Translations under genes and position numbers: made by a program
Part shown: positions 6,539-7,199 of the stretch, piece by piece
How positions within the stretch are numbered: the stretch's first letter is position 1
Layout: every line of letters begins with the position of its first letter
Notes under the pieces: model-generated
Told to the model about the DNA's origin: nothing
Databases searched by the model: none
Seen by the model: the letters and a program-made list of their open reading frames with translations, nothing else
Assembly: GCA_014804225.1 (NCBI GenBank)
Contig: JAAVAF010000038.1
Location: 1-7,199 of the forward strand
Direction of reading: 5' to 3'
Length of the DNA stretch: 7,199 nucleotides
Source of the DNA: Lachnospiraceae bacterium
Lineage (GTDB): Bacteria > Bacillota > Clostridia > Lachnospirales > Lachnospiraceae

Positions 6539-6557
6539 GTTGCAGCAAGGCTGCGAC
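6539..6557 (+). repeat. Short hairpin just ahead of the ATPase ribosome site
   Basis: GTTGCAGC (6539-6546) pairs with GCTGCGAC (6550-6557) around AAG, eight pairs including one G-T wobble. It ends 2 nt before the GGGAG ribosome site at 6560-6564, so it could tune translation of the ATPase (inference). Confidence 0.45.
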
Positions 6558-6569
6558 ATGGGAGTTGGA

Positions 6570-7199
6570 ATGATGAAAAAAATGATTTCCGGCCAGGAGG
6601 AATACTTTCAGGAATTGCTGGTTCTTGTGAAGCAGGAAATCAGCCTTTACACAAAGTATGCGGTGCGGATGAAAGAGGACGGAAGAATCCGTCATATATA
6701 CAATACAAAAATATTTAAGGACGAGCTTTCCAATGTTTTGGAGGATTCCTTTTCCCATATGAACCGTGCGGACTATGATCAGGAGCGCAAAACATTATTC
6801 TTGAAGTGGCAGAATTTTCACGAAAAGGCTTACAGCACAATCAAGAGCGGTGTGATGCTGCCCTTTGAATATCTGCTGCGGAAACTGGAGCTGACAGAAT
6901 TTGAACAGTATATGGTATGTCTTGCCATGTCGCCGGAGTTGAATCGAGAGTTCGAACGTATATACTGCTATTTGCAGGATGATCTTGCATGGCGATATCC
7001 TTCGCTGGATCTGTGTGTGAAAATGTATACGATGGACGAACAGGAAGAGAATTGGCTGATTCATCAGACATTTGTCCGCAGAGAGCTGTTATACTGTATT
7101 TTTGAGAAACCGCCTTTGGGACCGGAGAGTGAGCTTGCATGGCGGCTGAAGCTTCGCAGGGATTTGATCGATTTTGCATTTTTCTATGAATCGGATTTG
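6570..7199 (+). CDS. eCIS-type AAA+ ATPase (Pvc15/Afp15-like), N-terminal part, 3' partial
   Basis: The frame is open from the ATG at 6570 to the window end (210 codons) without a stop, so only the N-terminal region is present. Residues 98-148 (L-P-F-E-Y-L-L-R-K-L-E-L-T-E-F-E ... L-A-M-S-P-E-L-N-R-E-F-E-R ... Y-L-Q-D-D ... Y-P-S-L-D-L) match the winged-helix-like N-terminal domain that precedes the AAA+ module in eCIS ATPases, whose typical form is 'LALAPELD..YerlyaYLqDD.....PtvdLal.L'. The Walker A and B motifs would lie beyond the window and cannot be checked. Afp15/Pvc15-type ATPases are needed for particle assembly and cargo loading. The start is supported by GGGAG at 6560-6564; in-frame ATGs at 6558 and 6573 are close alternatives. 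The gene follows a palindrome-rich gap of 152 nt and is probably part of the same operon. Confidence 0.86.
   Translation, partial: MMKKMISGQEEYFQELLVLVKQEISLYTKYAVRMKEDGRIRHIYNTKIFKDELSNVLEDSFSHMNRADYDQERKTLFLKWQNFHEKAYSTIKSGVMLPFEYLLRKLELTEFEQYMVCLAMSPELNREFERIYCYLQDDLAWRYPSLDLCVKMYTMDEQEENWLIHQTFVRRELLYCIFEKPPLGPESELAWRLKLRRDLIDFAFFYESDL

Noticed and set aside
6351..7179. Minus-strand frames opposite the ATPase start and its upstream gap
   Set aside because: The + strand frame carries a clear eCIS ATPase N-terminal signature; the minus frames show no recognisable protein.

Overview
The window is a single-strand (+) run of six genes from what looks like an extracellular contractile injection system (eCIS, the phage-tail-like particle family of Afp/PVC/MAC) in a low-to-mid GC Gram-positive anaerobe. 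Strong AGGAGG-type ribosome sites, short intergenic gaps, codon use and the style of the intergenic palindromes suggest Clostridia, perhaps Lachnospiraceae. That placement is inference from style, not from a marker gene.

Layout. Positions 1-417 hold the end of a DUF4255 (Pvc16/Afp16-like) cap or tail-terminator protein. At 419-1162 is a 247-residue predicted beta-sandwich protein of unknown job. At 1167-1550 is a DUF4280 PAAR-like spike-tip protein. These three are almost contiguous (gaps of 1 and 4 nt) and are surely one transcript. At 1589-4321 follows a large four-helix membrane receptor with two outside domains, a HAMP linker, a class III nucleotide-cyclase-like domain whose catalytic residues appear lost, and a C-terminal TPR-like tail.

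A 167-nt gap filled with nested palindromes leads to 4489-6417. This is an unrecognised 642-residue protein with a very acidic disordered leader, glycine/alanine-rich hydrophobic helices and a central Glu-run/Lys-run switch; it is the best candidate for a cargo or effector. A second palindrome-rich gap (152 nt) leads to 6570-7199, the N-terminal part of the eCIS-type AAA+ ATPase (Pvc15/Afp15-like), which runs off the window.

Working together (inference): cap, tip and ATPase are particle assembly parts; the membrane pseudo-cyclase could sense an outside signal and pass it to particle loading, anchoring or release; the 642-residue protein could be the delivered payload. The most notable points are the pseudo-cyclase receptor embedded in the particle operon, and the candidate payload gene being the only gene bracketed on both sides by complex inverted repeats.
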